From: Rhodobacter sp.
Lineage (GTDB): Bacteria > Pseudomonadota > Alphaproteobacteria > Rhodobacterales > Rhodobacteraceae
Assembly (NCBI GenBank): GCA_027489175.1
Contig: JAIYAE010000017.1
Span: 1-64,000 of the forward strand
Direction of reading: 5' to 3'
Length of the DNA: 64,000 bases
Within the stretch, counting starts at the first letter, position 1. Each line of letters begins with the position of its first letter. The notes beneath the pieces are model-generated. The model was not told where the DNA came from. It did not search any database and saw only the letters and a program-made list of their open reading frames with translations. Positions 50,806-59,527 of this stretch are shown here, in pieces. Made by a program: the position numbers and the translations under genes.

Positions 50806-52167
50806 TCAGTCCGATTGCTGGAGCCTTGGCCAGTGGATTTCAAGCGTGAATCCGCCCGCACCTTCGGGGATCGTCAGCCGCGCGCCATGCCGGGCGGCGA
50901 TCGCCCGCACCAGGGCAAGGCCCAGACCATGGCCCTTGACGCCCCGGTCCCGCTCGGCCCGGACAAAGCGCTCAAACGCCTCGCCGCGCATGTCGGCGGG
51001 CAGGCCGGGGCCGGTGTCGGCGACGCGCATCAGGTGGCGGTCGCCGTCCGGGGTCAGGGCCAGGGTCAGACGATCCCCCGCCGCACAATACTTGATCGCG
51101 TTGTCCATCAGGTTCGCCACCAGCTGCGCAATCAGGTTGCGGTCGCCCAGAACCTGCAGGCCGGGGGCGATGGTGGCCCCCGTCACCAGGCCGCGGTCTT
51201 CGGCAAGGGGGTCATAAAGCTCCCACACCTCGGCCAGGACGGCGGAAAGGTCCACCGGCACCAGACCGCCGCCGGTGCCCTGATCCGCCTCGGCCCGACT
51301 GATGTCGAGCAGGCTGTCGAACATGCGGATCGCCTGGCGCATTTCGGCCTTCAGCTCCTCCGCCACCTCTTCCTGACCGTCGATGCGTTGCAGCTTCTGC
51401 AGCATCCGGTTCAGGGGGGTGCGAAGTTCATGCGCGATGGTGTCGGACAGGCGGTGCGTGGCGCGGTTCAGGTTTTCGATCCGGTCCAGCATCCCGTGGA
51501 CATGGGTTTCCAGAAGGCCGAATTCGTCGTCCGACCTTGCGCCCGGCAGCCGCGCGTCAAGGGCGCCCTCGGCCACACGGTCGGCCAGGTCATTCACCCG
51601 CCCGATCCGGCCCATGACCGACCGCGCGGCCAGCCAGCCGACGAGGCCCCCCGCCACCAGCATGGCCGCGAGCAACCCCAGCATCCCCCGCCGCATCGCC
51701 GCCAGCGTGTCGTCCACCGGGCGAAGCGAGCGGGCGACCAGCAAGGAAAACCCGCCCGGCATTTCCCAGGAAACCGCCAACCAACGGGTGCCGCTTTCCG
51801 GGATCACTTCCGCGGGTTCCGCGCCAAAACTTTCGCCTCTTTCCGCGACCGCCACCGGCCAACCCTTTTCCGGTCCAGCCAGAACACCACCTTGCCGATC
51901 CAGCAGGACAAGAACCTCGTCACTCCCTGACGCCGTCAAGCGGAACTCGATCGCCTGCCGCACCGCGATGATCCGGCGTTGGTCGTAAAGCGCACGGAAG
52001 CCGTCAAGGTCTGCCGCCAAAAGCGCCTTTTGCGCCTGCATCAGACGCGCCTCCACCAGCCGATATTGCAAGCCCATCGCGCCAAGCGACAGCACCGTGA
52101 CCGCCAAAGCCATGACCGCCGCCAACCGCCACGTCGCCCGCGCGGCAAATGGCTTGGCAAGGTTCAC
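50806..52167 (-). CDS. Sensor histidine kinase
   Basis: 453 residues. Membrane helix about 14-36, a periplasmic sensor region of about 125 residues, second helix about 161-183, HAMP about 184-237, phosphoacceptor H246 in SDTIAHELRTPLNRM, then HATPase with N box LVANLMDNAIKY near 355 and G boxes DTGPGLP and GHGLGLAL. Start GTG overlaps the regulator stop by GTGA (52164-52167), so kinase and regulator are translationally coupled. The sensor segment is not recognised. It probably monitors an envelope condition and controls the surrounding protease genes. Confidence 0.94.
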   Translation of the reverse strand: MNLAKPFAARATWRLAAVMALAVTVLSLGAMGLQYRLVEARLMQAQKALLAADLDGFRALYDQRRIIAVRQAIEFRLTASGSDEVLVLLDRQGGVLAGPEKGWPVAVAERGESFGAEPAEVIPESGTRWLAVSWEMPGGFSLLVARSLRPVDDTLAAMRRGMLGLLAAMLVAGGLVGWLAARSVMGRIGRVNDLADRVAEGALDARLPGARSDDEFGLLETHVHGMLDRIENLNRATHRLSDTIAHELRTPLNRMLQKLQRIDGQEEVAEELKAEMRQAIRMFDSLLDISRAEADQGTGGGLVPVDLSAVLAEVWELYDPLAEDRGLVTGATIAPGLQVLGDRNLIAQLVANLMDNAIKYCAAGDRLTLALTPDGDRHLMRVADTGPGLPADMRGEAFERFVRAERDRGVKGHGLGLALVRAIAARHGARLTIPEGAGGFTLEIHWPRLQQSD

Positions 52168-52874
52168 CCGGCAACCCCGGGAAGCGGCGCGAAGACATAG
52201 CCTTCGCCCCGCGCGGTCTGGATCGCTTGCGACCCCGCCTCCTCCAGCTTGCGGCGCAGGCGGCCGACATGGACATCGACCACATTGGTGCCGGGGTCGA
52301 AATGCAGGTTCCAGACGTTCTCCAACAGCTGCATCCGGGTGACGATCTGCCCGGCATTGCGGGCGAAGAAGGTCAGAAGCTCAAACTCCTTCGGGCTGAC
52401 CGCCACATGGGCGCGGCGGACGTGAACGGTGCGCGCCTTCAGGCGGATTTCCAGATCGCCAAAGGCCAGCAGGTCATTGTCCAGAACCTGCATCGTCCCG
52501 CGCCGCAAAAGGGCGCGGACGCGGGCGCGAAGCTCATCCGGTTCAAACGGTTTCGGCAGGTAGTCATCCGCGCCTTTCTCCAACCCCTCCACCCGGTTCG
52601 CCGCCCGGCCAAGGGCCGACAGGATCAGGATCAGCGCGGTTGATCCGCCGGCCCTGATCCGCGCCATCGCCTCGACCCCGTCGCCGCCGGGCAGCATCCG
52701 GTCCAGCACGATGACCTTGTAGGGCGTTGCTATGGCCGCAGCGACCCCTTCCTCCAGCGTGGTGCAGTGATCGACGCTGCAGCCCATCCCTTCGACCACC
52801 GCGCGAACGGCGGCTGCGGTTTCAATATCGTCCTCGACGATCAGGATACGCTCTTCCATGCCCATGCCCGTCAT
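52164..52874 (-). CDS. OmpR-family response regulator
   Basis: 236 residues. Receiver domain about 8-122 with phosphoacceptor D58 (IVLDRMLPGGDG), acidic pair E14/D15 and conserved Lys in YLPKPFEPDEL; winged-helix DNA-binding domain about 135-228 (SPKEFELLTFFARNAGQIVTR, VDVHVGRLRRKL). The first ATG (52874) abuts the TGA of the htrA-like gene; 52865 and 52859 are alternative starts. As part of the htrA-patatin-caspase-trypsin series it is the obvious regulator of the cluster, with TTTGTCA-type sites as candidates. Confidence 0.94.
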   Translation of the reverse strand: MTGMGMEERILIVEDDIETAAAVRAVVEGMGCSVDHCTTLEEGVAAAIATPYKVIVLDRMLPGGDGVEAMARIRAGGSTALILILSALGRAANRVEGLEKGADDYLPKPFEPDELRARVRALLRRGTMQVLDNDLLAFGDLEIRLKARTVHVRRAHVAVSPKEFELLTFFARNAGQIVTRMQLLENVWNLHFDPGTNVVDVHVGRLRRKLEEAGSQAIQTARGEGYVFAPLPGVAG

Positions 52875-54242
52875 TCAAAACACCACCACGTCGGGGTCAA
52901 GCACATTTGCCCCGCCGACCGGGCGCAGGCTGTCTTGCGCGGCCCAGGGGTCAAGATGGATGTGCCGCGTCACCCCGCCCGGTGCCTGCACAAGGATCAG
53001 GACCGGCCCAGTCACCTCATAGGTCGAAAGGTCCACCTCGGCGCCGTTCACCGTCAGGATATGGTCGCCCAGCGCCAGCCCGGCAAAGAGCGCGGGTGAG
53101 TTTTCCGTGACCGCCGTCACCGTGCCCGTATCGTCCAGCGCCACGCCAAGAGCCGCCAGCCGGTAGGCCTTGACCGTCTCCGGCAAGGCTTGCGGTATTT
53201 GGCGCAGGCGTTCGGTCGGGGTGTCAAGCGCGTAGCCAAGGACCAGCGACAGTTCCATCCTTTGCCCCGCGCGCAGGATATCGACCGCGGTTTCCCCGGT
53301 CGCCGCCGCCCGTTCGACCGCAAAGGCAATGTCGCCGGGCTGGTCCAGCGTCAGCCCGTCCACCGCAAGGATGATGTCACCGGGCGCAAGGCCCGCGCCT
53401 TCGGCCAGCCCGCCGGGCTGAACGCTGTCGATCAAGAGCCCCCGGGGATCAACCGACAGCGCCGCCGCCACTTGCCGGTCCACCGGCCGCGCCACCATGC
53501 CAAGCGTGGGGATGCCGGGCAGGTTTTCTTCGATCAGCCCGGTCACGATGTCATCCAGATCGGGCGCGGCGATGGCATAGGCGATACCCACGAACATCCG
53601 GCTGCCATCGGCGATCTGGCTGTTCATCCCCAAAAGCCGCCCCTCACTGTCCACCAGCGGCCCGCCGGAGGACCCGGGATTGACCGCCGCGTCATGCTGC
53701 AGGAGGCGCAAGGGCACGGTGATTTCCACCTGCCGCGCCGTGGCCGAGATCCGACCTTCGGTCAGGCTGAACTCCACCCCCAAAGGCGCACCAAGGGCAA
53801 AGACCTCATCGCCCAGGCCCGGCGCGGTCTTGGCCAGCGGCAGCCCGCTCCGCCCATCGGCAAAGGCCGCACTGACCGAGATCACCGCCACATCGCGCAC
53901 GGAATCGCGGGCTATGACCAGGGCCACCGCCTCGGTGCCGTCGCGGTCAACCATCCGGACCTCTTCTGCAAGGCCAACGACATGCGCATTCGTCACCGCC
54001 ACGCGGCCATCGCCCCAGAGGAAGGCCGAGCCGAGGAACCGGTCCTCGACATCCGCGCTGCGCAGCGTCAGGACATGGTCCATCGCCTCGTCCAGCGGGG
54101 TCGCGTTTGCCGGGCCAACCAGGGCCACCAGCACGATCACCAGAAGCGCAGCCAGCGCCTCGCCCAGAAAGCGCTGCGGCCGCCTTTGGGCCTGCTGATG
54201 CCCCACCTGCCGCTGCCCCATTCGCGTCTGTCCGGTCCGCAT
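52875..54242 (-). CDS. HtrA/DegP-like serine protease with two PDZ repeats
   Basis: 455 residues. A basic N-terminus and one hydrophobic segment (about 28-46, ends GPANA) serve as signal or anchor. Trypsin-like S1C domain about 50-235 with H87 (VTNAHVV), D117 (RDVAVISV) and S192 (NPGSSGGPLV). Two PDZ-like segments follow: about 265-345 (GLAEGAGLAPGDIILAVDGL) and about 370-430 (ALFAGLALGDHILTVNGAEV). Such proteases sense or degrade damaged envelope proteins. AAGGAAG precedes ATG 54242. First gene of the minus-strand series: its TGA is followed immediately by the regulator ATG. Confidence 0.92.
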   Translation of the reverse strand: MRTGQTRMGQRQVGHQQAQRRPQRFLGEALAALLVIVLVALVGPANATPLDEAMDHVLTLRSADVEDRFLGSAFLWGDGRVAVTNAHVVGLAEEVRMVDRDGTEAVALVIARDSVRDVAVISVSAAFADGRSGLPLAKTAPGLGDEVFALGAPLGVEFSLTEGRISATARQVEITVPLRLLQHDAAVNPGSSGGPLVDSEGRLLGMNSQIADGSRMFVGIAYAIAAPDLDDIVTGLIEENLPGIPTLGMVARPVDRQVAAALSVDPRGLLIDSVQPGGLAEGAGLAPGDIILAVDGLTLDQPGDIAFAVERAAATGETAVDILRAGQRMELSLVLGYALDTPTERLRQIPQALPETVKAYRLAALGVALDDTGTVTAVTENSPALFAGLALGDHILTVNGAEVDLSTYEVTGPVLILVQAPGGVTRHIHLDPWAAQDSLRPVGGANVLDPDVVVF

Positions 54243-54301
54243 CCTGCTTCCTTTGTCTTGCTGGCTTTCGGCTTTGCTAACAGCGGCCTTTGGGCAAGGC
54301 A

Positions 54302-54320
54302 CATGACAAAGCCTGTCATG
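54302..54320. promoter_or_regulatory. Palindrome in the divergent htrA/caspase B region
   Basis: CATGACA (54302-54308) and TGTCATG (54314-54320) are perfect arms around five bases, 60 bases before the htrA-like start and 75 before the divergent gene. It is well placed to control both transcripts. It contains TTTGTCA on the minus strand. Confidence 0.5.
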
Positions 54321-54394
54321 CGGATTTCCGGCATTTACAGCCGCCGCAGCGGGACGCATGGTCATCCCGACCGCCGCCAATCCCGAGATTTCCC

Positions 54395-55018
54395 ATGCGC
54401 CGATCCCTGCTTGCCGCCCTTGTCTGCCTGGCCCCGTCGCTTCCCGCCGGGGCCGAAACCGCATCGCCCCTGCAGGTCGCCGAGCTTTCGGCCCGGCTTT
54501 ATGCGCATGGGGTGACGGTGGGCGATCCGGTGCTGATCCTGTCGGCGGCCCGGTTGCGCAAGTCGCTTGCCCCCGTGGCCAGCGACCGTCTTCCGCTGGG
54601 TGGCCAGCCCATCGCCGGTGCGCCGCTGAGCTGGGAAGAGATGCTCGCCACCGCCGAAGGCCTTGCCACGGGCGATGACATCCTGCTTGGCCTGATCGAC
54701 GATCTGCGGGTCGAGACGACCAAAGGCGTCGCCTCTGGCCCGGTCTACAACATCGGCTCGCTGACGAACGGCGGCAACGACATCTACCCCCCGATCGAGT
54801 TTCGCGGCGGCGAATACGCCGAGGTCTATGTCGAGGCGAAGGCCGCCACCAACGTCAACCTCACGGTGCTTGACGACAAGGGCCGTCTGGTTTGCACCGA
54901 TACCGACATCAGCCACATCGCCTATTGCGGCTGGACCCCGGCAGAAGGCGGCACCTTCACGCTGAAGGTTGAAAACAAGGGGCCGGCGGCGGCGGCCTAT
55001 GCGTTGATGACCAACTGA
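54395..55018 (+). CDS. Secreted beta-domain protein 3 of the protease cluster
   Basis: 207 residues. Signal peptide about 1-19 (ends SLPAGA). Helical N-terminal half (VAELSARLYAHGVTVGDPVL, then SWEEMLATAEGLATGDDILL), and a C-terminal beta domain (about 125-207) with NLTVLDDKGRLVCTD and ending AYALMTN. Same architecture as the genes at 44404 and 45216, about 10 kb away at the other end of the cluster. TGA 55016-55018 overlaps the ATG of caspase B, so the two are translated together; a partner or substrate role for the caspase is a reasonable inference. Confidence 0.74.
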   Translation: MRRSLLAALVCLAPSLPAGAETASPLQVAELSARLYAHGVTVGDPVLILSAARLRKSLAPVASDRLPLGGQPIAGAPLSWEEMLATAEGLATGDDILLGLIDDLRVETTKGVASGPVYNIGSLTNGGNDIYPPIEFRGGEYAEVYVEAKAATNVNLTVLDDKGRLVCTDTDISHIAYCGWTPAEGGTFTLKVENKGPAAAAYALMTN

Positions 55019-57075
55019 TGCGGGGCCTGATCCTAGCCGCGGGTCTGGCGCTGACGGCCCTGCCGGCCCTGGCGGAAAACCACGCCCTTCTGATCGGCGC
55101 GAACCGGTACCAGAACCTTGAGGAACGCTGGTGGCTGAAGGGTCCGGCCAATGACGTGGCCCTGGTCGCGGGTTACCTCACCACCAGCGCCCCGGTGCCG
55201 TTTGACGCGGCCAATGTCACGATCCTGACCGATGGGGACGCAGGCTTTACCGCCCCGACCCTGGCCGCGATCCGCACCGCCTTTGCCGATCTGACGGCGC
55301 GGGTTCAGCCCGGTGATTTCGTCTACCTTCATTTCTCCGGCCACGGCACGCAGGCCCCGGCGCTTGATCCGGCGTCGGAACTGGACGGGCTGGATGAATT
55401 GTTCCTGCCCGTCGATATCGGCCCCTGGTCCGATGGCGTGGGGGCCGTGGAAAACGCGCTGGTCGATGATGAGATCGGCACCCTGATCGACGGCCTTCGC
55501 GCCAAGGGGGCCAATGTCTGGGCGGTCTTCGACAGCTGCCATTCCGGCACAGCCACCCGCAGCCTTGATGGCACCGAGGATGTCCGCACCCGTCAACTTC
55601 CGCCCGAGGTTTTGGGGATTGATCTTGATTCAGTTGAGGTGACCCGCTCTCTCACCAACCCGCGCGACGGGGTGGAGGCCCCGTTTGACGCGGGCGAAGC
55701 GACGGGCAGCTTCGTCGCCTTCTTTGCTGCCCAGACCAATGAGGTCACACCGGAAAAGAACCTGCCCAAGGGCAAGCCTGACCGCAAACCGCAGGGCGTT
55801 TTCACCTTCACCCTGATGGAGGTGTTGGCCGAATACCCCGGCGCCACCTATGGCCAGATCGGGCAAGAGGTCCTGCGCCGCTATTCGGTCAAGAACCTTG
55901 CCCGGTCTACCCCGCTGTTCGAGGGGGATCTGGATCAAATGGTCTTCGGCGCGACCCCCGGCGCCCGCGTCGCCCAGTGGCAGGCTGAGGTGACGGAGGC
56001 TGGCCTGACCATCCCCGCCGGGTCTTTGCACGGGCTGGCCGAAGGGGCGGTGATGGCGGTGATGGCCAGCGCGGCCGACCCGACCGAAGCGGCCCTTGGC
56101 CATGTCACCCTGACCAGCGTCGGCACCTTCACCGCCACCGGCCAGCCGACCAATACCGACGGCAAGGCCCTTCCGGCTGAGTTGCCCAAGGGCCTGACCC
56201 TGCGCAAGCTTGATACGGCGCTCGATTTCACCCTGACCGTGGCCCTGCCCACCCCCGGCAGCGCACCGGCCGATGCGCTACTGTCCGCGCTGGATGCGCT
56301 GACCGAAGCCGCGGGGCCCCGCCTGACCTTCGTCGCCGCCACGGATGAGGCTGACCTGCGCCTTGCCGTCTTGCCCGGAAGCCCGCGCCCGGAGGCGATC
56401 TGGGTCCTGCCCTCAACCGGCCTTGCCGAGGATCTGGCGACCACCCCCTCCATCCTGACGACCGACAAGGATGCAGCGACCCTCGCCGCCACGCTGGCCG
56501 ACACCCTGACCAGCATCGCGCGGGCGCAGAACCTGCTTAAACTCGGCACGGCGGTGGGGGATACGGGGCTTGACGTGTCGGTCGAACTTCAAACCCGCAC
56601 GCCCGAAGACCGCACCCTGCGCGCCCTGCCCTTTGCGCCGGTCCCGACCCTTTTGCCCGAAGATGAAGTGCATGTTCTGGCCCGCAACAACACCGACGGG
56701 CCGGTGGACGTGAACGTCCTTTACATCGCGGCGGACTATTCCATCAGCCACTGGTTTTCCGGCCGCCTGCAACCGGGCGACACGCTGAAAAAGGGACTGT
56801 TCAAGATCACCGACACGGTCCTAGGGCAGGAACGGATGCTGGTCGTGGTGACCCCCGCGAAACCGCAAAGCCCGGTGGAAGACCTCAGCTACCTGGCGCA
56901 GGACGCGGTGGAGACCAACCGCAATCTTGGCGGCTCAGCCTTTGGCGATGCGTTGATCGAGGCGGGGTTCGGGACCACCACCCGCGGCGCCATCGGCCTG
57001 ACGGAGGACACTGCAGAAGCGGGTCCAGGACCGATCATCCTGCAGCTGGAACTGCGGACCGTGGCAGCGGACTAA
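55018..57075 (+). CDS. Secreted caspase-family peptidase B
   Basis: 685 residues. Signal peptide 1-19 (ends LPALA). C14 domain about 20-320 with H109 (HFSGHGTQ), C174 (VFDSCHSGTATR) and acidic S1-type residues D126 (DGLDELFLP) and D172, as in metacaspases. A low-motif middle region follows, then a C-terminal DUF4384-like beta domain (about 550-625) with VNVLYIAADYSISHW, matching the equivalent region of caspase A. The CHSGTATRSLDGTEDVRTRQ loop after the Cys is rich in Arg and may contain a self-cleavage site, though this is conjecture. Coupled to the beta-domain gene upstream. Confidence 0.9.
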   Translation: MRGLILAAGLALTALPALAENHALLIGANRYQNLEERWWLKGPANDVALVAGYLTTSAPVPFDAANVTILTDGDAGFTAPTLAAIRTAFADLTARVQPGDFVYLHFSGHGTQAPALDPASELDGLDELFLPVDIGPWSDGVGAVENALVDDEIGTLIDGLRAKGANVWAVFDSCHSGTATRSLDGTEDVRTRQLPPEVLGIDLDSVEVTRSLTNPRDGVEAPFDAGEATGSFVAFFAAQTNEVTPEKNLPKGKPDRKPQGVFTFTLMEVLAEYPGATYGQIGQEVLRRYSVKNLARSTPLFEGDLDQMVFGATPGARVAQWQAEVTEAGLTIPAGSLHGLAEGAVMAVMASAADPTEAALGHVTLTSVGTFTATGQPTNTDGKALPAELPKGLTLRKLDTALDFTLTVALPTPGSAPADALLSALDALTEAAGPRLTFVAATDEADLRLAVLPGSPRPEAIWVLPSTGLAEDLATTPSILTTDKDAATLAATLADTLTSIARAQNLLKLGTAVGDTGLDVSVELQTRTPEDRTLRALPFAPVPTLLPEDEVHVLARNNTDGPVDVNVLYIAADYSISHWFSGRLQPGDTLKKGLFKITDTVLGQERMLVVVTPAKPQSPVEDLSYLAQDAVETNRNLGGSAFGDALIEAGFGTTTRGAIGLTEDTAEAGPGPIILQLELRTVAAD

Positions 57076-57174
57076 GCCCGCAACCCCTTGATCCAAAACA
57101 GTTGCTGCGCAGCATTGCCTGCAGCATTTGCTCTACTGACGCGGTGCTCTACCGCTTGCTTCAATCGCCTCTCT

Positions 57175-57212
57175 TCCCCCTTTTGGGGGAGGGTTCAGGT
57201 GGGCGCGCCCCC
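57175..57212. repeat. TCCCCC/GGGGGA hairpin element
   Basis: TCCCCC, TTTT loop, GGGGGA, then GGGTTCAGGTGGGCG and CGCCCCC. It resembles 41067-41112 in order of parts and lies between caspase B and the convergent dehydrogenase gene. Confidence 0.5.
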
Positions 57213-57224
57213 AAGAAAATCGGT

Positions 57225-58226
57225 TCAGAGAACCTCAGCCACCTTCACCACGCGCCCTTCGGCGACGGACTTCAGGGCGGCTTCTGCCAGCGCCAACGCC
57301 AAGAGCCCATCCTCACCCGACGGGCTCGCCTTCGCTTTGCCGCCCATCGCGTCGATGAAGGCGCTGATTTCGGCGGCGTAGGCCTCGGTGTAGCGGGTCA
57401 TGAAGAAATCATGCAAAGGTGGCCGGGTGTAGCCGGCGCCCGTGGCCACCTCGATGGACACAGGCCGCTGGTTTTCCGCGCTGACGGCGCCCTTCGACCC
57501 GTGCACTTCGATCCGTTGGTCATAGCCATAGGTCGCGCGGCGGCTGTTCGAGATGACGGCCATCTTCCCCGTCGCGGTCTTCAGCATCACCTGCACGCTG
57601 TCGCTGTCCCCGGCCTTGCCAATCGCAGGATCGACCAGCACGGCGGCCATGGCCGACACTTCGGTCACTTCCTCGCCCAGAAGGAACCGGGCCATGTCGA
57701 AGTCATGGATCGTCATGTCCCGGAAGATGCCGCCGGACCGCCCGATGTATTCAACGGGCGGCGCGCCCGGGTCGCGGCTGGTGATCACCACCATCTCGAC
57801 CGCGCCGACGGTTCCCTTGTCGATCTCGGCCCGGACAGCGGCGAAATGCGGGTCAAAGCGGCGGTTGAAGCCGACCATCAGCGTGCCCTTCTGGGCGCGG
57901 ACGACCTCAAGGCACTGCTTGACGCGGGCAAGGGAAAGGTCGATCGGCTTTTCGCAAAAGACGGCCTTGCCAGCTTTTACGAACAACTCGATCAGGTCGG
58001 CATGGGTGTCGGTCGGGGTGCAGATCACCACGGCGTCGATGTCTTTGGCCGCCGCGATGTCCGCGATGGAGCGGACGTCGCAGCCATACTGTTCCGCAAT
58101 CGCCTGCGCCGCCTCGGCCATCGCATCCGACACGGCCACCAGCCGCGCTGCCGGATTGCCGGTCACGGCCTTCGCATGCACCTTGCCGATGCGCCCTGCA
58201 CCCAAAAGCCCGAACCTGATCGTCAT
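57225..58226 (-). CDS. iolG: Inositol 2-dehydrogenase-like oxidoreductase
   Basis: 333 residues, Gfo/Idh/MocA family. NAD-binding Rossmann start GLLGAGRIGKVHAKAV, catalytic Lys in FCEKPIDLS near 94, and substrate-side DMTIHDFDMARFLLGE near 168, the pattern of myo-inositol 2-dehydrogenase. It oxidises myo-inositol to 2-keto-myo-inositol with NAD. ATG 58226 has GTGAGGG upstream. Other iol genes are not in the window; an MFS gene lies 63 bases upstream on the same strand. Related sugar dehydrogenases are a possible alternative. Confidence 0.85.
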   Translation of the reverse strand: MTIRFGLLGAGRIGKVHAKAVTGNPAARLVAVSDAMAEAAQAIAEQYGCDVRSIADIAAAKDIDAVVICTPTDTHADLIELFVKAGKAVFCEKPIDLSLARVKQCLEVVRAQKGTLMVGFNRRFDPHFAAVRAEIDKGTVGAVEMVVITSRDPGAPPVEYIGRSGGIFRDMTIHDFDMARFLLGEEVTEVSAMAAVLVDPAIGKAGDSDSVQVMLKTATGKMAVISNSRRATYGYDQRIEVHGSKGAVSAENQRPVSIEVATGAGYTRPPLHDFFMTRYTEAYAAEISAFIDAMGGKAKASPSGEDGLLALALAEAALKSVAEGRVVKVAEVL

Positions 58227-58289
58227 GATTGCCCTCACCGCTTGCGTTTTGCCGACCTCATGCCATTGCGGGCCCCGGCGCGCAATGGG

Positions 58290-59483
58290 TCAGCGGCGGC
58301 GGTCCGCCCAGCAAAGCGCCCCTGCCCCGGCGATCGACACGACCACCCCCAGCGCGGCCACAAGGCCATAGCCAGCGAGGATCGTCCCCAGCGCGAAGCA
58401 GACGGCCGCAATCACCTCTCCCGCAAGGCGTTGCAACGCCATCAGGCTGGCCCCGGCCCCGGGCCTGTCCGCCAGAAGATCCTGCAGGTAGGCGATGGGC
58501 ACGGTCAGCGTGATCGCCCCGCCCACCGCCGCTGGCAGCACCAGCACCCAGACCAGCGCCGAGCCTGCAAGCACTGGTAACAGCGCGACATGGACCGCGT
58601 AAAGCGCGGCACCGGTCAGGATCAGAAGCGTGCGGTCCATGCCCCGCGTCAGCCGCGGCAGCGCAAGCATGAATGGCACCTCCAGCCCGGCCACCAGCCC
58701 GACATAGAGCGCCACATCCGCCACCCCGCGCCCGACATCGGCCACCAGCACCAAGGACACGATGGCAATGTAAATCGTTGCCGCCGCGTTCACCGCGCCC
58801 AAGGCCAGCACCCGCGCGGCCAGGCGGGGTTGACCCATCTCGGCCAGGGCCGCGCGGAAGCTCAGCCCGCTCGGCCGGTCCTCCCAGGCGGTGGTCCCGT
58901 CCTGCGGCCAGCGGCGGAGGACGACCAGCAGCATGCCCCCCGATAGCAAAAGCCCGGCCGGAAAGACCGCCGTCACCGCCGCGCCTTGCGCAAAGACCAG
59001 CGCCCAAAGCGGCAGCACCACCACGAAGGGCAGCGCGAAAAGCGCGCGGATCACGGCCATGATCCCGTCCCTTTCGCCTTCGGGGTGGCGGGTCGCGGCC
59101 ATCCGGGCCAGCGCGAAGACCTGGCCAAAGGTGACCGACCCCACCGGCAACAGCACCGCCGCCACAAGCGCAAAGACCCATGGCCCCGGCACGACGGTCA
59201 TCAGCCCCATCCCCAGCGCCAGCGACACGACCGCCGCCAGCGTCACCTGCCGCCGGTTTGCCGTCTGGTCCGCCCGGATGCCCCCGTAGACCGAGGCCGC
59301 GACCGACATCACCGACGAAAGCGCCAGAAGTACCGCAAACCCCCGGTCGCCAAAGCCATAGGTATTGACGGCAAGCGTGCTGAAATAGGGGCCAAAGCTG
59401 CAGACAATCGCGCCTTGCAAGACGATCACCAGCCCTGCGGCGCGCAAGGCGGGATCGGTCAGGCACAGGCGGATGGCGGACAT
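58290..59483 (-). CDS. MFS transporter, SetA-like
   Basis: 397 residues with about 12 hydrophobic helices. Layout (FGPYFSTLAVNTYGFGDRGFA near 30, RADQTANRR loop near 70) resembles sugar-efflux transporters of the SetA group. Substrate not determinable. ATG 59483 is used; GTG 59489 in frame is an alternative. It is followed on the same strand by the iolG-like gene after 63 bases, so they may be one operon. The predicted transport direction is taken from the family only. Confidence 0.8.
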   Translation of the reverse strand: MSAIRLCLTDPALRAAGLVIVLQGAIVCSFGPYFSTLAVNTYGFGDRGFAVLLALSSVMSVAASVYGGIRADQTANRRQVTLAAVVSLALGMGLMTVVPGPWVFALVAAVLLPVGSVTFGQVFALARMAATRHPEGERDGIMAVIRALFALPFVVVLPLWALVFAQGAAVTAVFPAGLLLSGGMLLVVLRRWPQDGTTAWEDRPSGLSFRAALAEMGQPRLAARVLALGAVNAAATIYIAIVSLVLVADVGRGVADVALYVGLVAGLEVPFMLALPRLTRGMDRTLLILTGAALYAVHVALLPVLAGSALVWVLVLPAAVGGAITLTVPIAYLQDLLADRPGAGASLMALQRLAGEVIAAVCFALGTILAGYGLVAALGVVVSIAGAGALCWADRRR

Positions 59484-59527
59484 GGGCACTGGCTATCCCG
59501 GCCGTGCCCCGGGTGCAAGCCGACCGG

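Noticed and set aside
53190-54515. 441-codon plus-strand open frame
   Set aside because: Antisense to the htrA-like gene, which has a full catalytic triad and PDZ motifs.
57102-58580. 492-codon plus-strand open frame
   Set aside because: Antisense to iolG and the MFS gene; composition typical of GC-rich shadow frames.
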